From Kineococcus sp. NBC_00420 (lineage in GTDB: Bacteria > Actinomycetota > Actinomycetes > Actinomycetales > Kineococcaceae): DNA of 64,000 bases. The stretch lies in the NCBI RefSeq assembly GCF_036021035.1, contig NZ_CP107930.1, forward strand, positions 3,100,001 through 3,164,000, given 5' to 3'. Under the pieces are notes generated by a model. It had not been told where the DNA came from. It ran no database searches and worked only from the letters and a program-made list of their open reading frames with translations. Within the stretch, counting starts at the first letter, position 1. Every line of letters starts with the position of its first letter. Made by a program: the position numbers and the translations under genes. Positions 23,389 through 31,461 of this stretch are shown here, piece after piece.

Positions 23389-24155
23389 CCGCGCCGGAGC
23401 ACGGGGCGCCGGCGCTCTCCCTGCGCGGGCTCACGAAGCGGTTCGGCGCCAAGGTGGCCGTCGCCGGGATCGACCTCGACGTGCCCGCGGGTTCCTTCTA
23501 CGGGGTCGTCGGCCCCAACGGTGCCGGCAAGACGACGACGCTGTCGATGGCGACCGGGTTGCTGCGACCCGACGCCGGGCGGGCGTTCGTCCTCGGCCAG
23601 GACCTCTGGGCCGACCCGATCGGCGGCAAACGCCTCCTCGGTGTGCTGCCCGACGGCGTCCGGTTGTTCGACCGCCTCACCGGCCTGGAACTCGTCCGCT
23701 ACGCCGGGTTGCTGCGAGCCATGCCCCGCGACGTCGTCGAGTCGCGGGCGCGTGAACTCCTCGACGCGCTGGGGTTGTCCGAGGCGGGGAACACCCTCGT
23801 CGTCGACTACTCCGCCGGGATGACGAAGAAGGTCGCCCTGGCCTGCGCGCTCGTCCACGCCCCCCGGCTGCTCGTCCTCGACGAACCCTTCGAGGCGGTC
23901 GACCCGGTGAGCGGGTCGACGATCCGCTCGATCCTCTCCGCCTACGTCGGGGGCGGCGGGACGGTCGTGCTCTCCAGCCACGTCATGGACCTCGTCGAAC
24001 GACTGTGCGACCACGTCGCCGTCATCGCCGCCGGCCAGGTCCTCGCCGCGGGGGAACTGTCCACCGTCCGCGGCGGAGGGACCCTCGAGGAACGTTTCGT
24101 CGACCTCGTCGGCGGCGGGCGCGACGTGTCCGGGACCCTGGACTGGCTGCGGTGA
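23385..24155 (+). CDS. ABC transporter ATP-binding protein
   Basis: A 256-residue ABC ATPase with Walker A GPNGAGKTTT, a degenerate signature YSAGMTKKVALA in place of LSGGQ, Walker B LLVLDEPFEAVD and the H-loop VVLSSHVMD. The degenerate signature is common in exporters of the ABC-2 type. It overlaps the preceding GNAT gene and the following permease gene by four bases each, implying co-translation. Confidence 0.9.
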   Translation: MTAPEHGAPALSLRGLTKRFGAKVAVAGIDLDVPAGSFYGVVGPNGAGKTTTLSMATGLLRPDAGRAFVLGQDLWADPIGGKRLLGVLPDGVRLFDRLTGLELVRYAGLLRAMPRDVVESRARELLDALGLSEAGNTLVVDYSAGMTKKVALACALVHAPRLLVLDEPFEAVDPVSGSTIRSILSAYVGGGGTVVLSSHVMDLVERLCDHVAVIAAGQVLAAGELSTVRGGGTLEERFVDLVGGGRDVSGTLDWLR

Positions 24156-25744
24156 CCGCGCCACCGCTGCGGACCCTCGTCGGTCTCAAGCTCCTGCTGC
24201 TGCGCAACGGGTTCCGCCGCAGCAGCTGGCAACTCGTGGCGTTCGTCCTCGGGGCGGTCTGGGCGCTCGTGCTCGTCCTGTCGCTGGGCGGGGGGCTGGT
24301 CGCGCTGCGGTTCAGCCCGATGGACCTCGCGGGGCCCGTCGTCGTCGGCGGCGGAACCCTGGCCGTCCTCGGGTGGGCGTTCCTGCCGCTGGTCGCCTTC
24401 GGCGTCGACGAGACCCTCGACCCCGGCCGGTTCGCGACCTTCGGGGTCCCGCGCCGTGCCCTCGTCCCCGGGTTGCTCCTCGGCGGCCTCGTCGGGATCC
24501 CCGGGGTGGCGACGGCCCTGCTCGCGGTGGCCGTCGTCGTGTCCTTCTCCCGGTCCGTCCCCGCGGTCCCGTTCTGCCTGGTCGCCCTCGCCGTGGGCGT
24601 CCTCACCGCCGTCGCGGCCTCGCGCACCACGACGACCGTCGCCGCCGCCGTCCTGCGCGGACGCCGCACCCGCGACGCGCTCGCGGTGCTCGGCGGGGTC
24701 CTCGCCGTCGGCATCGGACCGGGGTTCAACGTCGCCCTGCAACGCGCCGGCGACGTCGTGCAGCTGGGACGCGACATCGCCGGGGTCGCCGGCTGGACCC
24801 CACCCGGCTTCGCCTTCGCCGCCGCGGCCGACGCCGCCGACGGCCGCTGGGGCACGGCGCTGCTGCGGTTCCTGCTCGCGCTCCTCGTCCTCGCCGGGCT
24901 GCTCTGGGCCTGGACCGCCGCCCTCGGACCCGCCGGCACCGGGCCGACCGGTCGGGGCGACACCGGGGGCGCACGCGTCGACACCCGCACCCACCCCGTC
25001 CTGGACCGGCTGCCCGCCAGTCCCGCCGTCGCCGTCGCCGTGCGCTGCAGCCGCTACTGGCGCCGCGACCCCCGCTACCTGCTCAGCGCCGCGTCGCTGC
25101 TGGTGATCCCGCTCCTCGTCGTCGTGCTGCCCGCCTCCCAGGGCCGCGGCTTCGGCGCCTGGTTGCTCGTCGCCGGCCCCGCGCTCGCCTTCGTGATGGG
25201 CTGGTCGCTGCACAACGACGTCGCCTACGACCACTCCGCCTTCGCCCTGCACGTCGCCGCCGGGGTCCGCGGCCGCGACGACCGGGCCGGTCGCGTCCTC
25301 GCCGCGGCGCTGTGGCAGGTCCCGGTGGCCCTCGTCGTCGCCGTGGCCGGTGCGGTGCTCAGCGACCACGCCGACCTCGTGCCCGCCGTCCTCGGCGCGA
25401 CCCTCGGGCTGCTCGGGGCCGGTCTCGGCGTCTCCAGCGTCGCGAGCGCCCTCGCCCCCTACCCCGCGCCGCCGCCCGGGGCGAACCCCTTCCAGCAGCC
25501 CCGCGGCGCCGGGGCCGCCGCCGTGCTCGCCCAGCTCGCGACGTCCGGTCTCACCACCGCCCTCGCGCTGCCCGCGCTGGTCCCGGCCGTCCTCGCCCTC
25601 GTCGGCCCGGCCTGGGCCGGCTGGATCGCGCTGCCCGTCGGGATCGTCCTCTGCGGGCTGTGGACGTGGCTGGGCATCACCCAGGGCGGGGCCGTGCTGG
25701 ACCGCCGGGCCCCGGAGGTCCTGGCCCGCGTCAGCGGCTCGTGA
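24152..25744 (+). CDS. ABC-2-like integral membrane permease
   Basis: A 530-residue protein with about twelve hydrophobic helices in two halves separated by a hydrophilic loop (around residues 265-300). It lacks any nucleotide-binding motif and sits directly behind the ATPase gene with a 4-bp overlap, so it is taken to be the membrane component of the same exporter. The sequence matches the general pattern of actinobacterial ABC-2 permeases such as LVGLKLLLLRNGFR at the N-terminus. The substrate is unknown. Confidence 0.82.
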   Translation: MTAPPLRTLVGLKLLLLRNGFRRSSWQLVAFVLGAVWALVLVLSLGGGLVALRFSPMDLAGPVVVGGGTLAVLGWAFLPLVAFGVDETLDPGRFATFGVPRRALVPGLLLGGLVGIPGVATALLAVAVVVSFSRSVPAVPFCLVALAVGVLTAVAASRTTTTVAAAVLRGRRTRDALAVLGGVLAVGIGPGFNVALQRAGDVVQLGRDIAGVAGWTPPGFAFAAAADAADGRWGTALLRFLLALLVLAGLLWAWTAALGPAGTGPTGRGDTGGARVDTRTHPVLDRLPASPAVAVAVRCSRYWRRDPRYLLSAASLLVIPLLVVVLPASQGRGFGAWLLVAGPALAFVMGWSLHNDVAYDHSAFALHVAAGVRGRDDRAGRVLAAALWQVPVALVVAVAGAVLSDHADLVPAVLGATLGLLGAGLGVSSVASALAPYPAPPPGANPFQQPRGAGAAAVLAQLATSGLTTALALPALVPAVLALVGPAWAGWIALPVGIVLCGLWTWLGITQGGAVLDRRAPEVLARVSGS

Positions 25745-26487
25745 TCGCCTGGGGGGAGGTCCTCCCCGTCGGGCTCGCCCTCGTCCTGCTCGCGGGCACC
25801 GCCGTCGGGGTCGGGCACCTCGGCGGCCTCCGGCAGGGGCGCGACGTCGTCGTGGTCGTGGCCCGCGCCGTCGTGCAGATCGTCCTCGTCGGACTCGTCC
25901 TCGGACTGGTCCTGCGGACCCCGTTCCTCGCCCCGCTCTACCTGGCGCTCGCCCTCGGCGTCGCGTCCTGGACGTCCGCGCGGCGGCTGGCCTCCGCCCG
26001 GGTCTGGCCCGTGACGGCGCTCGCGATCGGGTCGGGGGCGGTGGTCTCGGCGGTGGTCGTCGTGGGCACCGGGGCCCTGCAGTGGCACGTCCTGCAGGTC
26101 CTGCCCTTCACGGCGCAGCTCATCGGCGGGGCCATGAGCGCGACGACGCTGGCGGGACGCCGGATGCTCGACGACGTCGACGCGGACTGGGCGAGCGTCG
26201 AGGGGTGGCTGGCGATCGGGGCCACCCCGGCGCAGGCCGTCGCGCCGCTGGGCCGGACGGCCGCGGCGCGGGCGCTGGCCCCCGCGCTGGACCAGACCCG
26301 GACGGTCGGTCTGGTGACGCTGCCCGGGGCGTTCGTCGGGCTGCTGCTGGGCGGGGCCGGCCCGCTCGAAGCGGCCCGCGTGCAGTTGCTGGTGCTGGTG
26401 GGGCTGATCGCTGCGGAGACGATCGCCGTGGTGGTCGTCACGACCGGTCTGGGGCGCCGGCTGGAGTTCCGGCCGGAACGTTCGTGA
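25741..26487 (+). CDS. FetB/YbbM-like ABC permease
   Basis: A 248-residue membrane protein of the UPF0014/FetB family, which in enterobacteria exports iron with the ATPase FetA. Characteristic segments are ARAVVQIVLVGLVLG, FTAQLIGGAMSATTLAGRRM and VGLVTLPGAFVGLLLGG. GTG at 25741 overlaps the previous stop by four bases. No separate FetA is present; whether it shares the operon's ATPase is unknown. Confidence 0.85.
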   Translation: MIAWGEVLPVGLALVLLAGTAVGVGHLGGLRQGRDVVVVVARAVVQIVLVGLVLGLVLRTPFLAPLYLALALGVASWTSARRLASARVWPVTALAIGSGAVVSAVVVVGTGALQWHVLQVLPFTAQLIGGAMSATTLAGRRMLDDVDADWASVEGWLAIGATPAQAVAPLGRTAAARALAPALDQTRTVGLVTLPGAFVGLLLGGAGPLEAARVQLLVLVGLIAAETIAVVVVTTGLGRRLEFRPERS

Positions 26488-26517
26488 GGCGCTCCACGAA
26501 CCACCCCGGGAACGGCG

Positions 26518-26552
26518 CAGGGCCCTCCCACGGCGTGCGTGGAAGGGCCCTG
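26518..26552 (-). terminator. Hairpin terminator after the cold-shock gene
   Basis: A 15-bp stem with one mismatch (CAGGGCCCT and CCACG with their complements) and a 5-nt loop lies 20 bases past the cspA stop. It could also serve the convergent FetB gene. Confidence 0.8.
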
Positions 26553-26572
26553 AACTTGTGGTCGAGAGGGTC

Positions 26573-26776
26573 TCAGAGAACCCGCACGTCCTCGGCCTGC
26601 GGACCCTTCTGGCCCTGCGTCACCTCGAACTCCACGCGGGCGTTCTCCTCCAGCGAGCGGTAGCCGTTGCCACCGATGGCGGAGTAGTGCACGAAGACGT
26701 CGGGGCCGCCGCCGTCCTGTTCGATGAAGCCGAAGCCCTTCTCAGCGTTGAACCACTTGACGGTGCCCTGGGCCAT
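26573..26776 (-). CDS. cspA: Cold-shock protein
   Basis: A 67-residue CspA-type single-strand nucleic-acid-binding protein. RNP1 is KGFGFIEQ and RNP2 is DVFVHYSAI, on a five-stranded barrel. The ATG at 26776 follows GGAG by five bases. A promoter around 26937-26966 (minus strand: -35 TTGCGC, -10 TTAGCT) predicts a 5' leader of about 155 nt with two hairpins, similar to the long leaders that regulate cspA genes. Confidence 0.95.
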   Translation of the reverse strand: MAQGTVKWFNAEKGFGFIEQDGGGPDVFVHYSAIGGNGYRSLEENARVEFEVTQGQKGPQAEDVRVL

Positions 26777-26966
26777 TTGTTCTCCAACACGTTCCGGTCG
26801 ATCAAGCCCCGCGACGACCGCGGGACTCGGGCTGAGGGGGAACGTCACGCCGGACCTGTGGTCCGGGCGACGCCCGCAGGCACTCCGCGGGCGTACGAAA
26901 CGATCGAGGAGCTGCGGTGACCTGCAGCCGTGGGGAAGCTAACACGCAAGGTGCGAGTCTGCGCAA
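26777..26966 (-). promoter_or_regulatory. cspA promoter and long 5' leader
   Basis: On the minus strand -35 TTGCGC (26961-26966) and -10 TTAGCT (26937-26942) are separated by 18 bases. The resulting leader of about 155 nt includes a CCGGACC/GGTCCGG hairpin (loop TGT) and a CCCGC/GCGGG hairpin, both of which could act in temperature-dependent control. Confidence 0.5.
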
Positions 26967-27043
26967 GACCTCCACGCCACCCGATCGCGGCCGGTCGCGA
27001 CCCGCGACCCCGCGCCTGCGCGGTCCTGGCCCCCTGCCGTGGG

Positions 27044-28261
27044 TCAGAGCGCGTCGACGGCCAGCACGACGGACGCCGCCGACCAGCCGAGCGGGGCGGG
27101 TCCGGCCGGTGAACCGTCGGCGAGGACCTTCTCGGGGATCGCGCCCCAGCCGGTCCGGTGCGAGTTCAACCAGTCGAGCCAGGCGCGGGCCTGGGCCGGC
27201 CGGCCACTGCTCGCCGCGGCGTAGGCGACGAGGGCGGTCTCGGGCGTCCAGGAGATCCCGTCCTGCTTCCACCCCGACCCCGGGGCCAACCCGCCGGCCG
27301 GACGCAGCGCCGCCACCTGGTAGGCGTCGAACGCCGCCAGCACAGGACGTTCGGCCCGCGCCGTGAACGGCGGCAGCAGGAACGTCACCGCCGCGTCGAC
27401 CCCGCCGGAGGGTTCGTCGGGTTCGGCGTAGCGGGCGAAGCCGGCCGGTGCGAAGTGCGCGCGGACGGCGGCGTCCAGCCGGTTCGCGCACCGGTCGACC
27501 GACAGGGCGCGGGTTCGTTCCCCGAGCCGGGAGTACACCGCCGCCGCGGCGTGCAGACCCGCCGCCAGCGGGGCGGCCGTTCCGAGGGTGAGCAGGCTCT
27601 CGCGACGTTCCCAGTAGTCGGAGGAGGGGTCCGGCAACCGTTCCCCGTCGTCGGTCCGACCCAGGACGAACTCCGTCGCCGCGTCGAGGACGGGCCGCAA
27701 CGCCTGCGCCCGCTCCCGCGCCGAACCGGGCGACGGGTCGGCGTCGAGGACCTCGCGCAGGGCCCACAGCGTCCATCCCGCGCCGTCGTCCTGGCGTCGC
27801 CGACCGTCGGGGGTTCCCTCCCCGTCCAGCAGGTAGCGGGCCTCGAACCCGCCGTCGTCCAGTTGCACGTCGGCGAGGAAGTGCAGGACGCGGGTCGCGT
27901 CGTCGGTGTGGCCCGTGCGGGCGAAGGCCACGGCCGCGAACGCCGAGTCCCGCGGCCACGCGTAGTTCCAGCTCCGGGCCGGCCCGGCCGCGACGGCCCC
28001 GCTGCCGGCGGTGAGGGCGCGCAGGTCCAGCAGACCCTGTCGCACCATCTCGGCGTAGGTTCCGTCGGCGCCCGGCACGACCCCCTCGGCCAGCCAGGCC
28101 GCGTCGGCCTCCGGGTCCGGGGTGTGCCAGGACGCCTCGGTCAGCAACCGGGGCGGGGGAGCGGCCTCGGTCCGTTCCGGCACGACCATCGACCCCACGC
28201 CGGCGGTGAGGACGAGCGTCGTCCCGCCCGCGGCCAGCAACCACCGTCGACGCACACCCAC
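27044..28261 (-). CDS. Exported GH15-like (alpha/alpha)6-barrel hydrolase
   Basis: A 405-residue protein with an N-terminal basic stretch MGVRRRWLLAAGGTTLVLTAG that looks like a signal peptide, possibly Tat. The remainder has the helical repeat pattern of glucoamylase-type (GH15) enzymes. SWNYAWPRDSAFAAVAFARTG is the sugar-binding W-x-R-D segment, and DGAGWTLWALRE and DGISWTPETALVAYA follow. Substrate and catalytic acids are not certain. A purine-rich GGAGGG lies upstream of the GTG. Confidence 0.75.
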   Translation of the reverse strand: MGVRRRWLLAAGGTTLVLTAGVGSMVVPERTEAAPPPRLLTEASWHTPDPEADAAWLAEGVVPGADGTYAEMVRQGLLDLRALTAGSGAVAAGPARSWNYAWPRDSAFAAVAFARTGHTDDATRVLHFLADVQLDDGGFEARYLLDGEGTPDGRRRQDDGAGWTLWALREVLDADPSPGSARERAQALRPVLDAATEFVLGRTDDGERLPDPSSDYWERRESLLTLGTAAPLAAGLHAAAAVYSRLGERTRALSVDRCANRLDAAVRAHFAPAGFARYAEPDEPSGGVDAAVTFLLPPFTARAERPVLAAFDAYQVAALRPAGGLAPGSGWKQDGISWTPETALVAYAAASSGRPAQARAWLDWLNSHRTGWGAIPEKVLADGSPAGPAPLGWSAASVVLAVDAL

Positions 28262-28309
28262 CCCCTCCGCCCGGACCCGGTCCTCCGACCGTAACGCGTC
28301 GACGCCGGG

Positions 28310-29278
28310 TCAGGAGGTGGTTCGGAAGCGGGCGACCGCGGCGGCGGTCTCCTCGGCGATCAGCCCCGCGTTCACGGCGGCCCCCGCCACCAGTCCGGCC
28401 CCCGCGGCCGTGACGACCTGGGCCATCGGATCGGTGACGTTGCCCGCCAGGTGCAGACCGGGGATCGACGTCGCGCCCCCCGGGCCGGAGGGGTAGTGCT
28501 CCCCGATCTCGACGTCGCCCACCACGACGGGTTCCCGGGCCAGGCCGAGGGCGTCGAGGACGGGGGAGTCGACCCGGACCGGGGCGGCGACCACGAGGAC
28601 CCGGCGCGGCACGACCGTCCCGTCCGCGAGGCGGACCCCGGAGATCGCGTCGTCGGTGCTGACGACCTCGACGACCTCGCCCTCGACGATCCGCACCCCG
28701 CGGGCCAGGAGTTCCTCACGACGCTCCGCGGGGAGCTCGGGAGCGGTGTGCTGGAAGAACACGACGTCGTCGCTCCACTGCCGGAACAACCACGCCCCGT
28801 GGCTGGAGAGGGCGTTGGTGGCGACGACCCCGAGGGCCTGGTCGGCGACCTCGAACCCGTGGCAGTAGGGGCAGTGCACCACGTCGCGACCCCACCGCTC
28901 CCGCAACCCCGGCACGGGTGGGAGCTCGTCGGACAGACCCGAGGCGACGACGAGCCGGGCGGCGTCGACGCCGCCCGCGGTGGTCTCCACCCGGAAGCGC
29001 CCGTCCCGCCGGCTCGCCCCGGTGGCGCGGGCCGCGAGGAACTCCCCGCCGTAGCGCCGGACCTCCTCCCGGCCCAGGCGTTGCAGTTCCAGGGGGCCGA
29101 TCCCGTCCCGGGTCAGGAAGTTGTGCACGCCGTGGGCCGGGGCGTTGCGGGGTTCGCCGGCGTCGACGAGGAGGACGCGGCGGCGGGCGCGGCCGAGGGC
29201 GGTGGCGGCGCTCAGACCGGCGGCCCCACCGCCGACCACGACGACGTCGTAGGAGTTCCGGGTCACGCTCTGGGTCAT
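28310..29278 (-). CDS. Thioredoxin reductase-like FAD oxidoreductase
   Basis: A 322-residue flavoprotein with the FAD-binding GGGAAGLSAATALGRARRRV motif (residues ~17-36), a redox CPYC pair (VHCPYCHGFE, ~138-147) and a C-terminal FAD segment with GLHLAGNVTDP. This is the pattern of thioredoxin reductase-like disulfide reductases, but no thioredoxin gene adjoins it. The NADPH-binding segment is present but not typical. It diverges from the XRE-cupin gene, and the shared palindrome implies regulation by it. Confidence 0.86.
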   Translation of the reverse strand: MTQSVTRNSYDVVVVGGGAAGLSAATALGRARRRVLLVDAGEPRNAPAHGVHNFLTRDGIGPLELQRLGREEVRRYGGEFLAARATGASRRDGRFRVETTAGGVDAARLVVASGLSDELPPVPGLRERWGRDVVHCPYCHGFEVADQALGVVATNALSSHGAWLFRQWSDDVVFFQHTAPELPAERREELLARGVRIVEGEVVEVVSTDDAISGVRLADGTVVPRRVLVVAAPVRVDSPVLDALGLAREPVVVGDVEIGEHYPSGPGGATSIPGLHLAGNVTDPMAQVVTAAGAGLVAGAAVNAGLIAEETAAAVARFRTTS

Positions 29279-29319
29279 GGGGCCAGCGTCGGCTCGGGCC
29301 GGGGGGAACTCCAGCGGTG

Positions 29320-29334
29320 TTGCCGGAACGGCAA
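29320..29334. promoter_or_regulatory. 15-bp palindrome between TrxR-like and XRE-cupin genes
   Basis: TTGCCGGAACGGCAA is a perfect palindrome around GAA. Its core is identical to the centre of the 27-bp palindrome at 20366-20392. It lies 20 bases from the XRE-cupin start, the position expected for an autoregulatory operator. Confidence 0.65.
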
Positions 29335-29354
29335 CTCGCGTGTTCTCGTGGGGT

Positions 29355-29927
29355 GTGGACGTCCGGGAGCTCATCGACGGGGTCGGGCCCCGGTTGCGCC
29401 GGCTGCGCACCGACCGGGACGAGACCCTGGCGGCGGTGAGCGCGGCGACGGGGATCTCGGTCAGCACGTTGTCCCGGCTGGAGTCCGGGGGGCGCAGGGC
29501 CACGCTGGAACTCCTGCTGCCGTTGGCCGGCCACCACGACGTCACCCTCGACGAACTCGTCCGGCCCGCCCGGAAGGCGAGCAGGAAGGCGGTCGTGCGG
29601 CAGGGGGTGACGTACCTGCCGCTGTCCACCGCGCCCGGCGGGTTGCGCGCCTACAAGGTCGTCCTCGACCCCGGGGCGGGCGAGGAGAGCGAGGAGCAGG
29701 GGGTGCACGAGGGGTACGAGTGGGTCTACGTGATGTCCGGCCGGTTGCGGATGCGGCTGGGCAGCGACGACTTCGAGATCACCTCGGGGGAGGCGGCGGA
29801 GTTCGACACCCGCCTGCCGCACCGCATCAGCAACCCCGGAACCCGCCCGACCGAGGTCCTCGCCGTGTTCGGGGTGCAGGGCGAGCGGATGCACGTCCGG
29901 GCCAAGCCGAAGGTCAGGTCGCGGTGA
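29355..29927 (+). CDS. XRE-cupin transcriptional regulator
   Basis: A 190-residue regulator. The N-terminal HTH (~10-62) contains LAAVSAATGISVSTLSRLES, and a cupin domain follows (~105-185; EGYEWVYVMSGRLRMRLG, then DTRLPHRISNPG). Members of this group sense small metabolites and often control adjacent catabolic or redox genes. It faces the FAD oxidoreductase across a palindromic site; the same site upstream of the methyltransferase at 20428 suggests a second target. Confidence 0.9.
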   Translation: MDVRELIDGVGPRLRRLRTDRDETLAAVSAATGISVSTLSRLESGGRRATLELLLPLAGHHDVTLDELVRPARKASRKAVVRQGVTYLPLSTAPGGLRAYKVVLDPGAGEESEEQGVHEGYEWVYVMSGRLRMRLGSDDFEITSGEAAEFDTRLPHRISNPGTRPTEVLAVFGVQGERMHVRAKPKVRSR

Positions 29928-30501
29928 GTTCGCGCAGCACGATCCGGCTCAGCGCCCGGTCGGCGTAGAGCAGGCGGACGGCGTCGCGGTCGGGGTTCCC
30001 CGCGTCCGGTCCGGTCCACACCAGGTCCAGCCCCGCGCGCTCGGCGGCGGCCCTCGACTTCCCGTTGTGCTCCAGCAGGTAGGCCGTGACGGCCATGTCG
30101 GGTCGGACCCGGTGCGCCGCAGCGACGGCCGCGCGGATGACCTCCTGGGCGAAACCCCGGCCCCAGACGTCGCGGGCCAGTCGGTACCCGAGGTTCCAGG
30201 CCAGCCCGAGCCGGAGGTCGCACCCGCCGGTACCGACGAGACGGCCCTCGGCGTCGCGGGCGACCCAGCTGCCCAACCCGATGACCTCCCAGCTCTGCCC
30301 GACGTGCTCGAGGAGTTCCGCGGTCGTGCCCGGGTGGGTGTGCCGGCGGCTGGGGAAGTGCTCCCACACGGCCGGGTCGGAGCACAACCGGAACACGTCC
30401 TCGACGTCGTCCGCGGTGGGCCGGCTCAGCGTCAACCGGTCGGTGCGCACCCGTTCCAGGTTCTCCGGGGTCTCGGGGGCCGCGCGAGGGTCGAGGGTCA
30501 C
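29914..30501 (-). CDS. GNAT acetyltransferase (RimJ/RimL type)
   Basis: A 195-residue GNAT protein with the opening RTDRLTLSRPTADDVEDVFR, the acetyl-CoA loop RLARDVWGRGFAQEV (RxxxxGxG variant) and HNGKSRAAAERAGLDLVW. This is the typical RimJ-like arrangement and would acetylate a protein N-terminus or small amine. The GTG at 30501 was taken because the frame upstream is a Pro-Pro-Ala repeat encoded by a tandem array. The 3' end overlaps the XRE-cupin gene by 14 bases. Confidence 0.78.
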   Translation of the reverse strand: MTLDPRAAPETPENLERVRTDRLTLSRPTADDVEDVFRLCSDPAVWEHFPSRRHTHPGTTAELLEHVGQSWEVIGLGSWVARDAEGRLVGTGGCDLRLGLAWNLGYRLARDVWGRGFAQEVIRAAVAAAHRVRPDMAVTAYLLEHNGKSRAAAERAGLDLVWTGPDAGNPDRDAVRLLYADRALSRIVLRELTAT

Positions 30502-30514
30502 GTCGGACAGCGTC

Positions 30515-30559
30515 GCAGGTGGCGCAGGTGGCGCAGGTGGCGCAGGTGGCGCAGGTGGG
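30515..30559. repeat. Five tandem 9-bp repeats
   Basis: Five copies of GCAGGTGGC (the last with one change) lie directly upstream of the GNAT start. On the minus strand the unit reads Pro-Pro-Ala in frame with the GNAT gene, so copy number could alter its leader or N-terminus. Confidence 0.9.
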
Positions 30560-30563
30560 CACG

Positions 30564-30588
30564 CAACCGCCGGAAGCTCCTGCGCGTC
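30564..30588 (+). promoter_or_regulatory. Possible ECF-type promoter of the lipoprotein gene
   Basis: CAAC (30564-30567), 17 bases and CGTC (30585-30588) match the core of the two promoters at 17502 and 18481, but the GAGG extension is missing. One or two such matches are expected by chance in this window, so the assignment is weak. Confidence 0.25.
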
Positions 30589-30627
30589 CGAGAGGTTGTC
30601 CGGAACAGGACACAGGAGAGGAAGACC

Positions 30628-31449
30628 ATGAACTCCGCAACGACCGCCCGACGCCCCGCGATCGTGGTGGTGGGTGGGGCGGCCCTCGCCCTGCTCGCCG
30701 CCTGCTCGACGGGGAGTGGCGCGGCCACCAGCAGCACCAGCACCAGCAGCACCGCTGCGGCGTCGCCGACCGCCACGGCCCCGACGTCCACGGCCCCGAC
30801 GCCCATGACGATGACCCCGATGAGCCCCGAGACCCCGGTGGACGCACCCCCGGCCGCATCCTCGGGCGTCCCCGCGGGTGCCGGGACGGCGACGACGGTC
30901 GACCTCGACGGTGACGGCGCCCCCGACACCCTCTGGTTGGCCCAGGTCGACGGGAAGCGTGAACTCGGGGTGGTGACGACCTCGCACGGCGCGACGTCGG
31001 TGGAGTTCACCAGCGCCGCACCGCAGTCCGCCACCGCCTCGGCCGCCGTGCTCGCCTCGGGCGCACCGGTGGTGTTCCTCGACACCGGGCGGTCGGTGCA
31101 GTTGTACGACTACCGCGTCGAGGGTTCCGCGCTCGTCCCGGTGAACGGGGTCACGGGTGGGCAGTACTCGTTCAGCCTCGGGTTCACCGACTACGGGACC
31201 GGGTTGACCTGCGAGCAGCAGGCCGACGGGTTGCACCTGTTCGGGGAGAACGCCACGTCGGGAACCGGTGGCACCTGGACGGTGGAACGCACGGAGGTCA
31301 CCGTGAGCGCCGAGCACTCGATCGCCGAGAACGGGGCGAAGACCACGGTCGCCACCGGTCTGGTGCAGGACGACCCGCGGGTCCAGGCCGCCCACGGCAC
31401 CACCTGCGGCGACGTCACGGCCGCGCAGGTGGCGTCGGAACCGGTGTGA
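30628..31449 (+). CDS. Putative lipoprotein with a VCBS/FG-GAP-like segment
   Basis: A 273-residue exported protein. The signal peptide ends with the lipobox LLAAC (Cys ~26), followed by a Ser/Thr/Ala/Pro-rich linker to ~85 and a globular part beginning VDLDGDGAPDTLWLA, a loop seen in FG-GAP/VCBS and EF-hand-like calcium-binding repeats. The rest has no recognised domain. AGGAGAGG lies upstream of the ATG. Confidence 0.75.
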   Translation: MNSATTARRPAIVVVGGAALALLAACSTGSGAATSSTSTSSTAAASPTATAPTSTAPTPMTMTPMSPETPVDAPPAASSGVPAGAGTATTVDLDGDGAPDTLWLAQVDGKRELGVVTTSHGATSVEFTSAAPQSATASAAVLASGAPVVFLDTGRSVQLYDYRVEGSALVPVNGVTGGQYSFSLGFTDYGTGLTCEQQADGLHLFGENATSGTGGTWTVERTEVTVSAEHSIAENGAKTTVATGLVQDDPRVQAAHGTTCGDVTAAQVASEPV

Positions 31450-31461
31450 CCGGGTTCCCCC

